Below are positions 52,499-64,000 of a DNA stretch of 64,000 bases, piece after piece. Every line of letters begins with the position of its first letter. Within the stretch, counting starts at the first letter, position 1. A program made the position numbers and the translations under genes. A model generated the notes under the pieces. That model was not told where the DNA came from, did no database searches, and worked only from the letters and a program-made list of their open reading frames with translations. Source of the DNA: Lanius collurio (taxonomy: Eukaryota; Chordata; Aves; Passeriformes; Laniidae); NCBI GenBank assembly GCA_020086605.1, contig JACBWW010000003.1:57955847-58019846 (forward strand), in the 5' to 3' direction.

Positions 52499-55400
52499 AT
52501 TCAGTAGAGGGTCAAACTGATTTGTACATTAGAGACTGAAACAAACACCTTTGTTGTGCAGCACAAAAAGGCAAGAAATCCATTTCTGTGAGGATGTTAC
52601 CATCAAGACTGCTATAATAAAAGGAGAATGAGCCATTTCCAGTGCCACACCTGACTGGAAGAATACGCAATTAGATCTAACTTTTGAAGTTATTCAACTG
52701 CTACAGCCACTAGACACAGAAACGGGGCTTTCCAGTCACCTAATTTACAACCAGGGCTCCTAGGAACTCATCTATTACCTTGTGTAGTACACCAGAAAAA
52801 GTTACTCACGCTAACACTCCATTTAATTTAATCATCTAGTACTGAAGGAGAACCAGAATTGCCTCATGGCTGAATTTAAGAGTCTTTTGAACTACGCCAG
52901 TTAAACAGAATTTGCTCACAGAACAGCCTCCTGCTACCAGGGAACATTTAAGCCCTGTAGTCTGAAGTAAAAAGTGCTTTTAAAAATATATCTAGGACAG
53001 CGTTCTGCTGCGCTTTCTTAAATATAAAGTGATTACCAATTTAAGATTTTTCTTTTTTTGCCTGGTGGACACCAATTTCAGGTAAAGCATTTGCTGATGG
53101 AATCAGCCTCCCAGATAAACGTATTAACTGCCTACAGGATCAAGCTTTAGGTTTTGGTGTGGGTGGCAGACAGAAGGCCTGTTTTGCAAGGCACGCTATT
53201 TTTGTAGCTACAGCCACACCAAACTGAACACAATCAAATCTCACAAGCTAAGCTGTCCCAGACCCAGCCACACTTTTTGCACAGGGACCACCTGGGAATC
53301 CCAAGTGCTGTAGATACCAGCCAGAGAAACAGTCCAGCACTTAGTAATCAAGACCACAAACCATAGAGCATTTTCATTGAATGGGAGTAACTGAATAAAA
53401 ATATATCCTCCCATACAAACATCATTAGAGAAAACCAGTTTTAAACACTTGAATATTGTACTTATGTACAATCTCTTTGTTTCAGAGATATTTAGTCCCC
53501 AATTCTTCCTACAGTCCCCCAATGATTTCATGTAGTAGAAAAAAAAAATGGCAGGTTTGATCAGTCATATATCATTCCCTAAATGCAGCAGCAGAACTTT
53601 AGGTTAGTGCAAATAAGGCAAACAGTAGCCTTTCCCAAGACACACAAACTAGTCAATACTTGTCTAGGTACTAGAAATATGAAATTCTTTTTCAAGGTGC
53701 TGAAAAAGCAATGCTAAAGAACATTCAAAGATAATAAGTCTGGTACTAAAAATCCTTTTACAAATCAATTTCATGAACAACATTAACATCATCAGAGTTA
53801 ACCAGAAATAAATTACTAAACATTTCACCAATATCACTGTATTCAATAGCAACTGTAAATGAAAAGGGCAGAATAACCAGACAACAAAGACTGCAACAAC
53901 AGATCTGAATTCATAACCCACACAGACTGAGCAGGACAGGGTCAGCCCTTACCTCACAACCATGACTGTCTTACCACTGTCCTGAAATTCAAACGATCAT
54001 GAGTAAAAGGCCAAAGAACTCACCATTTTCCTCGCACCTTTCAATTATGTTTTGCTTGTAACTAGTTCCACTGTTTCCACAGTGAAGGTATTCTCTGTAC
54101 ATCAGGCTTTCACGTGACAGAGAGAACAAAATGCCATTTCTAAAAAGCAAAATGCAATTAAAACCACAGGGAATGGGGAACACAAGAGAAAATGCTGCAA
54201 CTAAAAACACTTTCAACTTTACCTAGTCAATTCTAAAACTGCTCATTGTTTGTTATTGGTTTCTGTTAAGCTCTGCTGTTTATATGATTGCAATAGACGT
54301 ATCCCCAGTAAGCACTGGAACTGCAAATGTAAAACAGTGCCTATGTAAGAGCCTATTACTCTCAGCAAATTTTAGACAGTTGGAAACACTCTGCCAGCTG
54401 CAGCAGCCAACCTGTGGCACTTGAGAGAAAATTCCTGAATCACAGGCGGGGGAAAACTGAGATGATTTTACACAAGATCCTAAAATTAAAGGCAATCAAA
54501 TAAGTCCCTGTCTTCATACACACGAAGAGAAATGCAAATTTCTCAACATTGGGTAGAGGTGCTAAATTTTCCAAGATCCCAAGGAAGAAAATACTGATAC
54601 TCCTAAGTAAAGTTTATATGGCCATAGATTAATAATAAAAGAAAACTTAAGAGGTATGCAAGAAGACCATCCATTTATTTAAAAGTGCTCTTGATATATG
54701 TAAATGAATGGGAGTAGAAAAGACATCGAATGGTACATACAAGTGGCCAACATTTACAGTTGGAAAGTTATTTGAAATAATTCTTACCCTGCCTACCTGA
54801 TGCATGTATTTCAGGTGCCATAACTAGTAAGCAGTGCCAATGCTTCAGGGTCCCCAGAGCTTAACTCTTTCCAATCCAAGCACAGTTGCCTTCATATCCC
54901 CAGTCCCTGCATTCTCATTGCCTCTGAAGCCATGTTGAGAGACTGTAGGGATTCAGCTGGACCAAAATGACGACCAGGATGACTCTCTGCATCCTGGTTC
55001 TAAGCACAGGACCTGGCACTGACATTCAAGCCTTGTGTGGATTCAGCACATATATATTCACATGAGCTGCATGCCTTGCCTGTAGCACATTTGCTTGACA
55101 GCTGATAATCCATGAGACACAATGTGACAACACTCAAAATATTTCAGCTTTGAAGATACATTTTCAAATATTTTTACAATGAACGTGTCTCATAAAACTG
55201 ATTTGCAATATACTTGAGGGTATTTAGCATCACCTTAATGAACAAGAGTTATTCTCAACTTATGCCCATCAACATCAACTACAGAAACTCTTGGTATAAT
55301 TAAAGAGAACAAACTGTTAGGAAGGACAGGCAGAGGTGCAACCTTGACTTACACTAGCACCATCACTTCCTAAAAGCCACCAACCAAACGAACTACAACA

Positions 55401-57832
55401 GCCACACACAAACCTGCTTAGGAAACAAATCCAACTCCTTGCACACAAGCTATACTTTTGCCTGTCTCCATTAGATCAAGATATGTGTTGGTTCCATCTA
55501 TGCCCCCAGCTGGCAGGCAGGCACAAAAAAAAGGGGACAGCAGGCTGTTTGTGTGTCTGTATTCTCCAAAATACACAGTGAGAGGAAAAAAATCTGCATT
55601 TATGTTTTCCATGCCAAAGCAGCTGCAGAAATCCAAAGTGGCCCCTACATATGCTTTTCCAAGTGACTGAGACAATTTCTGTTATGTATTACTCAATAAT
55701 TCAGTAGTTTGCAATACAAATATTCCCCACCCTTCTGTCTCTTTACAGTATTAATTCCAAGTGTTTAGTGAGTACTGTTAGAGGTCTGGTGACAGATACC
55801 TTAAGCTCCCCACATAAGTGTCTTTAAACTATTGCATTCAATTAATTTAACAATTAATTCTTTTGCAAATATATATAACTACTGATAGACACAATAAAAA
55901 AAATTATTCCTTTCTTCTTTTTTAAAGAGATTAAGACTCACACAAAACTCAGATAAAGGGACAGGACAGTTTTGTGTGCAAGAAGAGAACTGGCTGACAC
56001 TAGGTTTCCACAGCCAGTGCAGGGAAGGTTTCACAGGAAGAAGCAGAGACTTTCAGAAGACAATCTCTTCTTTAATCTGTCCCCTCAGGTGGCCCCAGCT
56101 AAACTGCAAACAAGGAAGAAAATCTAGAGCACCTGATGACAAATGGAAGTTGTATAACAGATGGGATCAAATTCATTCCTTACTTTCATACAACCGTGGT
56201 GCTTCTTGACAGGGATATTTTAAAACAGATCCTGGGATCACTTCTTTCCACAGCCCCTGCTCTCAGACAGCTAATATATGCAGTAACAAATCTGACAGTC
56301 TGACTGGGATAAAAAGCTATCTTCTCTCCTACTCAAAGCTTCTGTTTCAACAATAGAATACTCTCTGTATGCCAGGCAAGAAACAATCCAACTTCATGTA
56401 ACAGCAGTATCTTACTCTTGTGGTTTAGGACTTTGCTGTCAAGCTTGCCACACAGAACCAAAGATACATTCTCCAAAACAACACACTTTGCTGAACAAAG
56501 ATATTTGTAGGAGGAACCTTTTAAAGTTTGAATCCATGAACCTTGACAACAGTAATCTCAGGCTATTTACTGTCCAACACCTGTATCTGCTACAATCTAC
56601 AACAGAAAATGGTCATTAACTAAAAGTTGTATTTAAAGTCCAAGTAGTCAGAGCAAAAATAAAGAAGACTCTTTCAATGAGAGGTGAGAGGATTTGAGCA
56701 AAAGATACTTTGCAATTTTTACCATTAGAAACAGTAATAAGGAAGGACACAGATTATCAGATGAATCTAGAAAATGTTTTACTGGTTTGAGGATTAACAT
56801 TCATGCTAATGTACACTTGTATTTCCATACTATATGTTACCAAAAATTCAGAACGACAGATTTAAATGTTAGTAAGACTTCACTAACACAGCAGTATGAC
56901 AGCTGCCACACTATTGCTGACATTTAGATCCAGGATGCTGATGCTATGGAACAAATAAAGAAAAAAACTTAACCTTCATAGCACACAGTCTCCTGATTTC
57001 TTTGGTATCTGAAATGTTTCTGTGAAGAAACTTCTTGTATTTTATGACCAAGGGAGATATGACACCAGATTAAAAAGTAACAAAACAAAATTAAGTCGCA
57101 GGCGTCCTTATTCTCGAATTACACGGGAGAAAATTATAACACAATTAAAATTTGACTTTATCGGCTATATAATGAATAGGTGAGAAACAACACCCTCCTG
57201 TTACAGACTCCAAATTCACCTTAACCCCACCTGGAATTACAGTCCAGGCATCACAGCGCTGCACACAAACCTGCAGGATACACCCTAACCATGGCAAATT
57301 TGCAACGATCCCTGTATTCCGCCTAACCCGCTGCATGTTCAGCCACACTCCCAAAGACTGCAGATGCCCCTTCAAGAGGTGTCCCCCTCCCGCTGCTCCC
57401 GTTATCCATTAACACTGTCACTCCATCCCGCGGCACTACCTGCATCCCAGGGGAGCCGCCCGCGCTCGCACCGGCTGCCAACCAGACCCAGTGCCCGCGA
57501 CCGGGAGAAGGAGCCGCCGGAGCGCCGGGGAAGCCCAGGGCAGGGCAGCCGGTCCCTGCTGACCCGCGTGGCTCCCCCGGCGAGGGAGCAGCGGCCGCCG
57601 CTTCCCCCGCGCCCCGGGGCCCCTCCTCGCCGTGCGGGGGGAAGCGGCGGCGGGACGGGAGAAGTTGCGAAGCGCTGGGGGAGCGAGAAGAGCAACAGCT
57701 GGAGCCGGGCGGGGAACGGGGGCCCTGCGGGAACGGGGCGGGGGTCGCGCCGCAGGCGCCGAGGGAACGCGGGGGATGCAGCGGAGAGCGCCCCGCCCGG
57801 CCCCTCCCGCCCTCCGCGCCCCTGGCACTCAC

Positions 57833-58100
57833 CGAGCCGCCCCGCGCACGGCGATGCGGGACCGGGATCCGGAGCGGGACCGCGATCGGGAGCGGAGCCG
57901 GAGCCGCCGCCTCCCCCGCTCGTCCGGAGCAGCGACGGAGCGGCGCGCGCTGGTGGCGGGAGCGCGCCGGGAGCGCGCGCGGGCGGCGGGAGCGCGCGCG
58001 GGGAGGGGGGAACGGGGGGGGGGGGAGCGGCCGCACAGCACCGCGGGCACCGGCCGTGCGGGCGGGCGTGCACTGACCCGGATGTACCGGGGGGACGGCC
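57833..58100 (-). other. CYRIB: Candidate CYRIB exon 1 (untranslated), right end approximate
   Basis: On the minus strand a consensus donor, CTCG|GTGAGTGCC, falls at 57,832-57,831 inside the CpG island, just downstream of the NRF1-like sites. An exon running from a start site near 58,080-58,150 to 57,833 would be GC-rich 5' UTR, spliced eventually to the coding exon at 295. The frame crossing it on the minus strand runs into a stop made by the donor itself (CGG TGA), so coding use is unlikely. A weaker alternative donor, CCGG|GTCAGTG, lies at about 58,072. The transcription start cannot be fixed from sequence. Confidence 0.5.
58001..58026 (+). other. G-run with quadruplex potential in the promoter
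   Basis: The plus strand has GGGAGGGGGG followed by AAC and a run of 12 G (58,014-58,025). It lies in the inferred exon 1, so the CYRIB transcript would carry the C-rich complement and the G-rich strand is the template strand. The length of such a run is also prone to assembly error. Confidence 0.6.
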
Positions 58101-58270
58101 AGCAGCAGGTGACTGCGCAAGCGCGCCCGGCCGCCACCGCACTGCGCATGCACCTGCTTCGACTCCGAGTGTCTCGGACAGGGGCGGGGGACAGAAAGAG
58201 AGGCGGGCGGGCGAGGCGCCGAGTGGGGCAAGCCCCTTAAAGGGGCCGCCGTCTTCCCGCAGCCCCCCCC

Positions 58271-58689
58271 GAACTGCTCATTAACGTCACTCAAGCAACG
58301 CTGTTGATCGGTCCTTAACCGGTCGTGCGGTTCTGGTGCATTTTTAAGGCCTGTCTCGGGGGGTTCAGTGTCTGCAGTTGGCGAATCCAGGTTGGGAAGG
58401 GAGATGGGGTGCTCTTTCTCTGGGAAAAGCAGGGCTGCTGCCTGAAAGCCGTGCAGAAATGTCTTCCCAGGTGGATCGTGTTGTAAGATCAAAGCAAAAA
58501 TAAATTTTAAAAAAGTATTAAGAAAGATGTGGAAAGTTCTATCCCTCAGTGAGCACTGCCAGAGCCTTGTACCATTGCGCTCAGGCTGATCCTGGAATGC
58601 TTTCCACCTCCATCTCCACGAAAACGCAAAAGACATGCAAAATGTGTTTTAAAACCACAAAAAACCACATGGGGTTATGGGGTTATTTA
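58271..58689. other. Upstream flank of the CpG island
   Basis: Transition from the island to AT-rich DNA. It contains a CRE half-site (ACGTCA, 58,284-58,289). On the CYRIB strand this is the proximal upstream region. No exon is seen. Confidence 0.6.
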
Positions 58690-59060
58690 CCCTGGAGAAA
58701 AGGAGCCTCAGGGGGACCTTACTGCTTCCTACAACTCCCTGGCAGGAGGCTGGAGCCAGATGTGTGTCGGTCTCTCCTCCCAGGTAACAAGTGACAGGAC
58801 AAGAGGAAATGGCCTCAAGTTGCACCAGGGAAGGTTTAGATGGGATAGCAGGAAAAAAAAAAATCATCATAGAAAGAGTTGTCAAGCATTGGAACCGGCT
58901 ACCCATAAAAGTGGTGGAGTCACCATCACTGGAGGTATTTAAAAGATATAGATCTGGCACTTGGGGATGTGCTTTAGTGGTGACTTTGCTACAGATTTAT
59001 GGATGGCCTCAATGATCTGGAAGGTCTTCTCCAGCATGAATGATTCTAAATTATTCTAAA
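58690..59060 (+). mobile_element. CR1 LINE 3' fragment upstream of the CpG island
   Basis: CR1 3' segments appear in order: 'ctggagaaaaggagcctcagggggacctt', 'caagtgacaggacaagaggaaatggcctcaa', 'gttgtcaagcattggaaccggctaccc', 'gtggagtcaccatcactggaggtatttaa' and 'ggcctcaatgatctggaaggtcttctccagc'. It ends with a degenerate 'gaatgattctaaattattctaaa' tail. This copy lies only about 420 bp from the island's edge, on the upstream side of the inferred CYRIB start. Confidence 0.9.
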
Positions 59061-59117
59061 CACAAAAACATATTTTTGTGAGAACATTTGATGGGCTTAA
59101 TTATGTGCTTTCTGTAC

Positions 59118-59190
59118 AGGGCTAGGATTTGGACTCAATGTTCCTTGTGGGTCCCTTCCAACTCAGCATATTCTGTGATTTTGTGATTTA
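59118..59190 (+). mobile_element. Second CR1 LINE 3' tail
   Basis: The sequence 'ggatttggactcaatgttccttgtgggtcccttccaactcagcatattctgtgattttgtgatt' is a CR1 3' end with two copies of the octamer-type tail. It follows the previous CR1 by about 60 bp in the same orientation and is more truncated. Confidence 0.85.
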
Positions 59191-62100
59191 TGAAGGTTTC
59201 AGCTTCCATATCACACCCTGGATTTTGGTATCCTCACAAAGGGACAATGCACACCCTGAACTGCTTCTCCTGATGTGGATAAATTCCCCAAAGCAGAGGG
59301 ACTGCGCAAATACCTTAGTTTAGGGCTTGCTGCTTTAGTAAAATTCCACATAGACTTTACTGAGAAAGAAAAAAAAATAAAATTCTGCTGGGTTTTTTTA
59401 CCTTGGTTTTGTTTTTTTTTCCTTAAAGTAACCTGGAATCTAGACAATATTTTTCTAAATTTTGCCATGAGGTCTTACCTGGCCTTCCTACTGAGCTATT
59501 CTGACACCAAGGGAAGTTTACAGCATGCTCAGTGAGGCTGCACTGGGAGGGGTTCAGAGACTGAGTGGGATAGCCAGGCAATAGCATAGTTATACTGCTA
59601 GAACAAAGCTTGCATCCTCAAATAATAAAACATTATCACTAGAGCTGTAATCAAAGGGTATTTCTCCATCTGAAAGAGACAAACCAACCACCTCAAAGTC
59701 TAACCACTTCTACTAGTTTCTCTTCAGAAGCCTGATAGCAGTTTGATAACTGCCAAACATCAGTGAATACCAGTTACCCCGAGCCCACTGAGAAAGCACA
59801 AAAATGGAAAACAGCTCAGAGATTCATTTATATGTCAATGTATTTCTCTTTTTATTTTCATACCTACATATATGTCGACTTAGTCTGATAAACTTAGCTT
59901 TATTTAACTTGTTCAGATTCCAGATGTATGGATTGACTATAATAACTTTAAAGTATTCTAGCTAAAAGAGTATCCTGGGATATGAAGGAAGCCATTTGTG
60001 AGTATAGTTCAGCTGCAAAACCTGTTTGGTGAACTCAAAGGTAATCACCACACTTGAGTTTTGGTCCTTGGGTAGCAGTCAAGCAAGACCAGGGCTGGTG
60101 CACCACATACCTGCCCACTGCGTTCACCTAAGCAGGGAAAGGGGAGTGCTCAGGCAAGCTCTGGAGGCTCTGAGTGGTTTGTACAGACTGGAGCAAACAG
60201 AGAAGATGTCCAAGAAGACATGAAAAAAGATTTTCACAGAAGCACCTTCAGCTGAATGACAGAAGTTCCAGTTCTGCCTGCGTGTGATTTGTGTAAGTGG
60301 CTGGACAAATGCTTGACACGGCTTTTCACTTCACTACAAATTTTGAGGTGTGAATTGATGCACACTCCTTCCTGAGATGAGGCAGGTCACTACTGCATCT
60401 AAATTCTTCTACATTCTTCTCTAAAGTCCACAGAGCTTTAAAACTGTGTGTGCCAGGCAGGAGGTGATCCAGGTCCCACCGAGTGGAATTCAAGGGAAGC
60501 AGAGTGGTGCTCTGAGTTAACGTTGGACTCATTACCATTTGAGCTTAATAAAACTGGGGGTCTCATGTGTCATACTATAGAACTTTGTCCTGCTACACAG
60601 AGCTAAAGAACTACACACAACCAGCCTCAGGGATGAACAGTTTTTGTTGCTCATAACATTATAAAGCACTCGGGGCTTGGCAGGGTGGGGTTAGACAAAG
60701 AAAATTTCCTACTGAAACCATAACCAGGTTTATAATAATATATACTTTTTAGGGTTCTCCAAAATTGTAAGATACCTTTAATTTGGATCTCTTATCTTTC
60801 AGAAGTACAAGAATGCCCAGACTCTGAGCATCACTGATGCTTTAACAGCAGCTGCACACTAAGACATCCACATCCCACATAATAATTGAAGCATAAAAAA
60901 TTATTAAACACTGTGGAAAATGCTGCATGACTAAAAAACTCAGCAATTTTCTATTAGTTCTGCCTTCACTTTTAATTTCTTAATTGCTTCTTCTGAATGC
61001 AAAATTATTTTACCAGGCTATCACTGCAATGAATATTAAAAGTCCCCCCAAAAAACAAACCCCCAAAACAACAGCAATAAAACAGAATAAAAGATTATAT
61101 TTGTCAATTAGTATTATAGAATAAAAGAGTGGTAACAGAATGTAACTGTTCCTATGCTGCTAAATGCCTGAGGATTGTTTTTTTTAGTAGGAGTGTTGGT
61201 GCTAGGTACATATATCTGACAGAAAATAGGCCAGAACAATTTCATCAAGAAAAGATTAATAAACTCCAAAGGTACTATTAGATGTATATGTATTGCATAT
61301 ATGTACCAGTGACAAAAGATGACTTTATTTTATATTTGGATGGCCAGATGGATAAATAGAGCCACAGGAGCAAACCTGCCGTTAGGTGCCATGCAGTGTT
61401 AGGATACTTGGGCTGCTTTTCAACCTAATGGTAGCCTAGGGGAGAGAGTCCAAAGGGAAAAAGAAGTGACCATCACCCTGTGCCATGTTACTCAGCAGGG
61501 ACAATAGAGGGCCCTGACCACTGACAGCAGCCTCGTTTGTTCTGGGGGAGAGGACGGCAATAGCTCTTCCATTACATGGATGAAAACAGAACGTAAACAT
61601 CCTATGGCCAAAGATTATTCTTTTTAAAAATGGTTAAAGAGATGAAATTTCTTACGGAAAATGTCAAGAATGGAAGAAAAGCAGCTTTGAAGGGCTCTCT
61701 TGTTACACTGTTGTGGTTCATAGCACCTTTCAGTTCAGATAAAAATAATGACAGCTTTTGCCCTCCCCTGCCCAGATTTCCACACATTCTCAAGTGCCGT
61801 GGTAGTAGATGAGGGAGTGCAGAGGCAGTCACATTTATACCACAGAGTCCTTCAGGGCTTTCATTTAGATAGTACAAATCCTCTGATATGAATGTCGTTC
61901 TTCAGAATATAAACAGTTGTGACAAAATATGAAGGATCTGCATAAATTTCCAGAAGCACAGACAAAACAAAAAGCCAAGGTCAAATCACTGGATGCTCAT
62001 AAGAATCCCTGAAGTGCTTGCAGATACTGTCATGCCAAACAGTTACAATGTTTTATACTTGCATGGAGGCAGGCACTCATAATCTCAGAATGCCTTCCCC

Positions 62101-64000
62101 CCACACCAAAATAAGGTCATTTTGATATTTTGGTGGCAAGTGGGAAAACCGAGATGCTTCTGGAGTTCAGTCTTTTTACACTGATAGACCTGGTGAAATC
62201 CTGTCATCTCCTCATGCTATGGCCCAGTCACTTCACGTGACTAATTACATCAGTCATCTCCTCTTCTGCCATCACAAAGTCCAAGGTTATTTCCGAGTTT
62301 GCTCATCTGGTGATGCAGTTCCTCTCTACAATTGATCAGCATGGCCTCTTCATGTGGGGAGCCTCAGCTCAAACACACAGCATGCTCTCAATTAACGAAC
62401 ACTTCTTTAAGTCAAATAACACTGGGGGGTTCAGTGCCATGTCAGTTGGACTGTGATCAAGAATAATGGAGATTTTACAAAATAAAACTTTTTTTTCACA
62501 TTTTACTGCCTTGCCTCAAAAATACAGCTCACCTATATGAGACAGGGAAGAAAAAGGAGGAAAAAAGAGAAAATGTCAGGTATTAAGCCTGCATTAGAAG
62601 ATTACAGACCAGTAAGCATAGAGGAAGGTGGAAAGAGGAACTACAGCTATTTTAATCAAGTTTTATCTCTACTGGAAAATATAAAGATAAATTAGAGTAG
62701 TAGACCTGCTACAAAACAGAGCAGAACACCGTATTAGACTCTGTGATCTTTAAGCTTCTTATAAAAGTTTGTGAAATAAAGAATTTCTTCAGTGATCACC
62801 ACATGGGCACCATTGCACTGACAAGTACTTTGAGCATTTGCAGTGGTGAACCTACACTGGTAGCAAAAAGGCAAGGGAAGAGACCTAGTAAACAACTGAG
62901 ATAATCCAGCATTATCAAGTTTAGGAGGTTGTGGCCACAGACTGTGCTTCTGAATTTATGGAAGTCAATGGAGGAAAAGCCCCAGCTGCAACTCTTCTTC
63001 TGCAGAGGTGTGCTCAGTGTAGTGGAAAACAATCACCTCAGCATGTGCTGGGCCGTCACCTTTGCTCATATGAGAGGCACCTTTCTCCAGCAAAACTCCT
63101 AAATGTCACTGTATTTATTAATTCTGTGTAGCAGTCAGTGCCTTTAAGAAAGGGCTTCACCAAGTCAGAGGAGGCTTCAAATCAGGTGATGCAAAGTGGC
63201 AGAGTTTCACTTGACCTCCCATTAACCCCAGTCAAGCCAGTTTATCAAACACAGTAAACCACCAGGACCACAGGAGGAAATAAAATATATATCTGAACTG
63301 GAACTTTCTCACAGACATTTTTTTTTCTCTTCCCCACAAAATGTTTCAGATCAATCAGTAGCACAACAGTATTGCAGCTAATGGACAGAATCAATGTTTC
63401 AGAGAACAGGGAAGACAATGTCCAGGAGGGCTAGACTATCTCATTACTCTCTGGAAGAGAACCCAGTTTTTTGTTTTGGTTTGATTTGGGCATTTTTGAC
63501 CCAACACACTTGTGCTGCCCTTATGGAAACAAATACTTATTGATGTCATTGAGATTTCTGCCTACCTCAGGAGCATGAGATTGGTATTTTACTTTGATCA
63601 CATCCTTTGTCATGATGTAATCATTGCAGGGTTTTTGTTTATTGGTAGGTGTTTTTTTTTTTTTTTCTTTTTTCCAAAAGCACTTAATTCATTTGTTATT
63701 AGAAGCCCTCAGAAGAGCATTTGGCTCAATAAGTGATTTTTGGGCCGTGTCTAGGTGTTACTAAGGGACATTGTCAACAGATCATTTCAGTTTGCCTCAG
63801 CTGTTTCCTTTACTACAGCTGTTCTTAGTTTCCTCTCCATATCACAGGGGAAGTTGCAATCTTCTGTTGGGGAAATAGGTAACTTAATTAAAGCAGGGAA
63901 GGGCTCTGCAGAGTATCAGTCTCAGGGGACAATTTCAAAATTTGGTGAGTAAACATGGACTTCACAAAATGACAGTGTTAGGCACTGCTGAGCAAGACAT
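59191..64000. other. Intergenic sequence upstream of CYRIB
   Basis: AT-rich with short homopolymers (for example T15 at 63,652-63,666). I see no exon, RNA gene or recognisable transposon. In other vertebrates the next gene upstream of CYRIB is ASAP1 in tandem orientation; its 3' end would be expected further right but is not recognisable here. Confidence 0.6.

Larger units (their letters stand above)
46771..57429 (-). other. CYRIB: CYRIB intron, 5' part up to the CpG island
   Basis: About 10.6 kb of intron nearest the promoter. No exon or transposon is recognised. It holds homopolymer tracts at 49.2 and 52.3-52.5 kb, a pyrimidine-rich stretch at about 50,700-51,180, and a GC-richer stretch at about 47,140-47,350. 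A 129-codon plus-strand frame at 50,683-51,072 follows from the pyrimidine bias. Confidence 0.65.
57430..58270. promoter_or_regulatory. CYRIB: CpG-island promoter, probably of CYRIB
   Basis: This is the only strong CpG island in the window: about 840 bp of very GC-rich, CpG-dense sequence inside otherwise AT-rich DNA. It contains a GC box (GGGGCGGGGG, 58,181-58,190), an NRF1-like site (TGCGCAAGCGCG, 58,114-58,125), a second NRF1-like site (TGCGCATGCA, 58,143-58,152) and, just outside, a CRE half-site (ACGTCA, 58,284-58,289). I see no TATA box, which fits a housekeeping-type dispersed-start promoter. It lies about 57 kb upstream of the CYRIB coding exon in the right orientation, with no other gene visible between. 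Assignment to CYRIB is inferred from position; a bidirectional transcript rightwards cannot be excluded. Confidence 0.8.

Noticed and set aside
57853..57910. Plus-strand Arg/Asp/Ser-repeat peptide resembling an RS domain
   Set aside because: Comes from a low-complexity GC-rich run of 'cgggaccg/ggagcgg' units inside the inferred 5' UTR on the other strand.
58082..58108. Plus-strand ATG frame ending CAGCAGCAG|GTGACT, resembling a short first coding exon
   Set aside because: Nine codons with a modest donor and no recognisable partner exon to the right; more simply explained as part of the CYRIB promoter.
57364..58636. Long open frames on both strands across the CpG island (up to about 437 codons)
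   Set aside because: They reflect the lack of stop codons in GC-rich sequence. All frames are Arg/Pro/Gly/Ala-rich, overlap one another on both strands and match no domain I know.
1..64000. tRNA, rRNA, snoRNA, microRNA or CRISPR-like structures
   Set aside because: I looked for cloverleaf, box C/D and regularly spaced repeat patterns and saw none I could support. A covariance-model scan would be the decisive test.

Overview
This window looks like vertebrate nuclear DNA, almost certainly from a bird. It is AT-rich and intron-like, carries 5'-truncated CR1 LINE tails ending in the avian 'attctatgattctatga' type 3' end, has one solo LTR of a kind common in passerine genomes, and contains a single strong CpG island. 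No bacterial-type gene organisation is present, and nearly all open reading frames are short chance frames.

The window is organised around the 5' half of one gene on the minus strand. The first coding exon of CYRIB (FAM49B, CYFIP-related Rac1 interactor B) lies at the far left (213-295), with its ATG at 285-283 and clean splice sites on both sides. Its promoter is the most likely function of the CpG island at about 57,430-58,270, and the best candidate first, untranslated exon ends at a GTGAGT donor at 57,832. This makes about 57.5 kb of the window the first intron (or a set of 5'-UTR introns) of CYRIB. The rest of the protein lies to the left of base 1. The stretch right of 58,300 is upstream intergenic DNA, where I see no exon.

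Region by region: 1-212 is the start of the next CYRIB intron; 213-295 is the coding exon; 296-57,832 is a repeat-poor long intron with a solo LTR flanked by a 5-bp target duplication (11,003-11,971), CR1 fragments (17.2, 19.7-19.9, 40.3-41.0 and 46.7 kb), several small tandem duplications and low-complexity tracts, and a small CpG-enriched patch at 7.55-7.86 kb; 57,430-58,270 is the CpG island; 58,690-59,190 holds two CR1 3' ends in a row; 59,200-64,000 is featureless AT-rich intergenic sequence.

I found no evidence of a novel biological system. The most useful results are the gene identification from a 24-codon exon, the promoter assignment about 57 kb away, the dated-by-structure solo LTR, and a possible second promoter inside the intron.
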